Assembly: GCF_001649575.2 (NCBI RefSeq)
Contig: NC_051450.1
Location: forward strand, 12,363,980-12,427,979
From: Kryptolebias marmoratus
Taxonomy: Eukaryota; Chordata; Actinopteri; Cyprinodontiformes; Rivulidae
Length of the DNA: 64,000 bases
Direction of reading: 5' to 3'
Shown piece by piece: positions 62,515 through 64,000 of this stretch (positions within the stretch are counted from its first letter, which is position 1; every line of letters begins with the position of its first letter). Position numbers and translations under genes: made by a program. The notes under the pieces are model-generated. The model worked only from the letters and a program-made list of their open reading frames with translations, did no database searches and was not told where the DNA came from.

Positions 62515-62875
62515 ATTATCACCCACCACTGAAAGGCTAATGCAAACAATGTTTTTGCCCATATCTGTGTGTGTGGTGACAGCGATCTGTTAATAAAATA
62601 TCTCATGACCTACTAGGAAGACTTAATGAAACTTTCAGAAAGTAATCATTTGATGTACATCTACAACTAATTACCTTTTGAGTCAATCCAATTTAACATG
62701 GCTGCCACAGCTAATTGATATTAGCCAACACAAAAATGGCTATAACTACGTCAACTTTACAGCTACTGAGCTGAAGTCTGATGTGGTCGTAGCTGAGAGT
62801 TGTTCAGAGCACTGCTTTGAGTGTGACATCTCAGAGTTTAACATAAATGTGAATTAGCCCACATAACTGTGATCA
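62515..62875 (+). repeat. Family A repeat in TMX3 intron
   Basis: In order: AATAAAATATCTCATGACC, CTTTCAGAAAGTAATCATTT, TACATCTACAACTAATTACC, CATGGCTGCCACAGCTAATT, ACACAAAAATGGCTATAACT and GATGTGGTCGTAGCTGAGAG. This is one of the best preserved single monomers in the window. Confidence 0.8.
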
Positions 62876-63449
62876 GTGTAGGATCATACGCATACACAAA
62901 TAATGACACACATCAGAATTGTCACAAATTGAGTTAAGGGAGGAGGAGAACGGGTACTAGTCTGTGAATTAGTCAAAAGAGTAATAGAAAAATAAATACT
63001 CTTGGCTGATTCATTTTTAAAACCAAGTTCAAACATCTGCTCAAGGAACTGCAGTTTTTGTCCCTTTCACATTTGCCTCATTCTTCAGCCTCAGAGGCTT
63101 TTTATGACTTTAGGCAAATCTATCACAACTAGAGTTTAATCTTTAATCCAACATGTCACCTATATACAAATAATCGGCGAGCTACAGATCTTATCTAAGC
63201 AGCGCCATTGCAGTATCACCCGTTAAAGCGCGATCTCAACTTGTCATCACTGCCGTGACGCGTTAATCAGCCTCTACTTTAAATGCATCCAATGAACATG
63301 TGCAAAGGTCTTCTGCCTCGCAGCTGCCACCTTTATGAACATTTCCATAAATGGAGCATGTAGGTGAGCAGGAAGCGTCACGTGGAGCCATGAGAAGAGT
63401 GAATCGCAACTCTAAATGTGTTTACAGACTGCCACAAAAACATGCTACG

Positions 63450-63800
63450 GCAAAAGGTGGGGGATAATGTCCATGCCCGTGTATTTGTGTGGGTCTATCT
63501 GTTAGCAAAATATTTCAAGAACAACGGGATGAATTTTATGACATTTGCAGAATGTGTAGGTACATTTACAACTAATTAACTTGATTCATGATGGGTTCCA
63601 CTGACATTAAACCACAACAAAATGGTTCTAACGCAGTCATATTTACAGATGCTGACCTAAAATGTGGTGTGGTAGAAGCTGAGAGTGAGCCCTAGAACCA
63701 ATTAAACAATTAAAATGTTGCCAATAACAATTTGAGTCAACTTTTTCTGTAGCAAAATATCTCAATGCACTGCAACAAAAATAAAAAAACAACTGGATGT
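63450..63800 (+). repeat. Family A repeat with GC-rich end in TMX3 intron
   Basis: Starts with AAAGGTGGGGGATAATGT, then GTTAGCAAAATATTTCAAGA and a monomer with TACATTTACAACTAATTAAC and GTGGTGTGGTAGAAGCTGAG. A second GTAGCAAAATATCTCA near 63751 marks the start of another monomer. It shows how the GC-rich end is joined to the monomer series. Confidence 0.78.
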
Positions 63801-64000
63801 GTATTTACAACTGATTAACATTTGGCATGAAGGGCAGCGAGTGATGTGCATTCCTTCAAGGAACGCTAAATCCTTCAACATAAAACTAGCATGTTGGCCA
63901 GTATCTTTACTTGGAAATGTGTAATGATCAAAACCCCTCAGTGCCTGAAGCACAACAACAGTACAGACCATACAGCAGTTCATCACTGTGCGTTTCAGTA

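Larger units (their letters stand above)
60288..64000 (-). other. tmx3: TMX3 intron, open at the window edge
   Basis: Acceptor at 60288-60290 (CAG on the minus strand). No exon ending in a G that fits the preceding codon (G/AA, Glu) was found to the right, so the intron should run past 64000. Contains three family A copies, the 22-bp pair and two high-complexity patches (61440-61640, 63110-63420). Confidence 0.75.

Noticed and set aside
60288..64000. Search for the next upstream TMX3 exon
   Set aside because: No segment with a proper acceptor, donor and the expected peptide (…VLVFKDE.YFVY-like) was found, so the exon is probably outside the window.

Overview
The window is a piece of a vertebrate nuclear genome, most likely a ray-finned (teleost) fish. 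It is AT-rich, almost empty of coding sequence, and sprinkled with diverged interspersed repeats of teleost type: a LINE ORF2 tail, short MITE-like elements with TTAA ends, and dinucleotide arrays. Only one gene can be supported. It is the 3' half of TMX3, a thioredoxin-related transmembrane protein of the PDI family, on the minus strand between about 42.2 kb and the right edge.

TMX3 was assembled from seven exons whose splice sites and codon phases join without a break: 60287-60189, 55875-55818, 55608-55555, 51387-51331, 47316-47187, 45790-45722 and 42736-42470. Together they encode 243 complete residues plus the stop: the end of domain b, domain b', one transmembrane helix, and a very acidic cytosolic tail ending in KKTD, a dilysine ER-retrieval signal. 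The exons for the signal peptide, the catalytic thioredoxin domain (CGHC in the family) and most of domain b must lie beyond position 64000.

Positions 1 to about 42200, downstream of TMX3, contain no gene that I can support. In human the region downstream of TMX3 is the large TMX3-DSEL gene desert, so this stretch may be the fish counterpart. Several patches of high-complexity, ATTA-rich sequence look like conserved non-coding element candidates, but only an alignment can show that. The rest is unique AT-rich DNA and old repeats.

The most distinctive non-genic structure is a repeat family, called A here, with at least nine copies. It is built from monomers of roughly 300 bp, sometimes two or more in tandem, and some copies have a GC-rich end. 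A second family (B) is MITE-like, with long degenerate inverted arms and TTAA-type ends. Within the TMX3 intron upstream of exon 60287-60189 there is also a perfect 22-bp direct repeat spaced exactly 300 bp. I saw no CRISPR array, operon, tRNA, rRNA or defence system, and I do not claim a new biological system.
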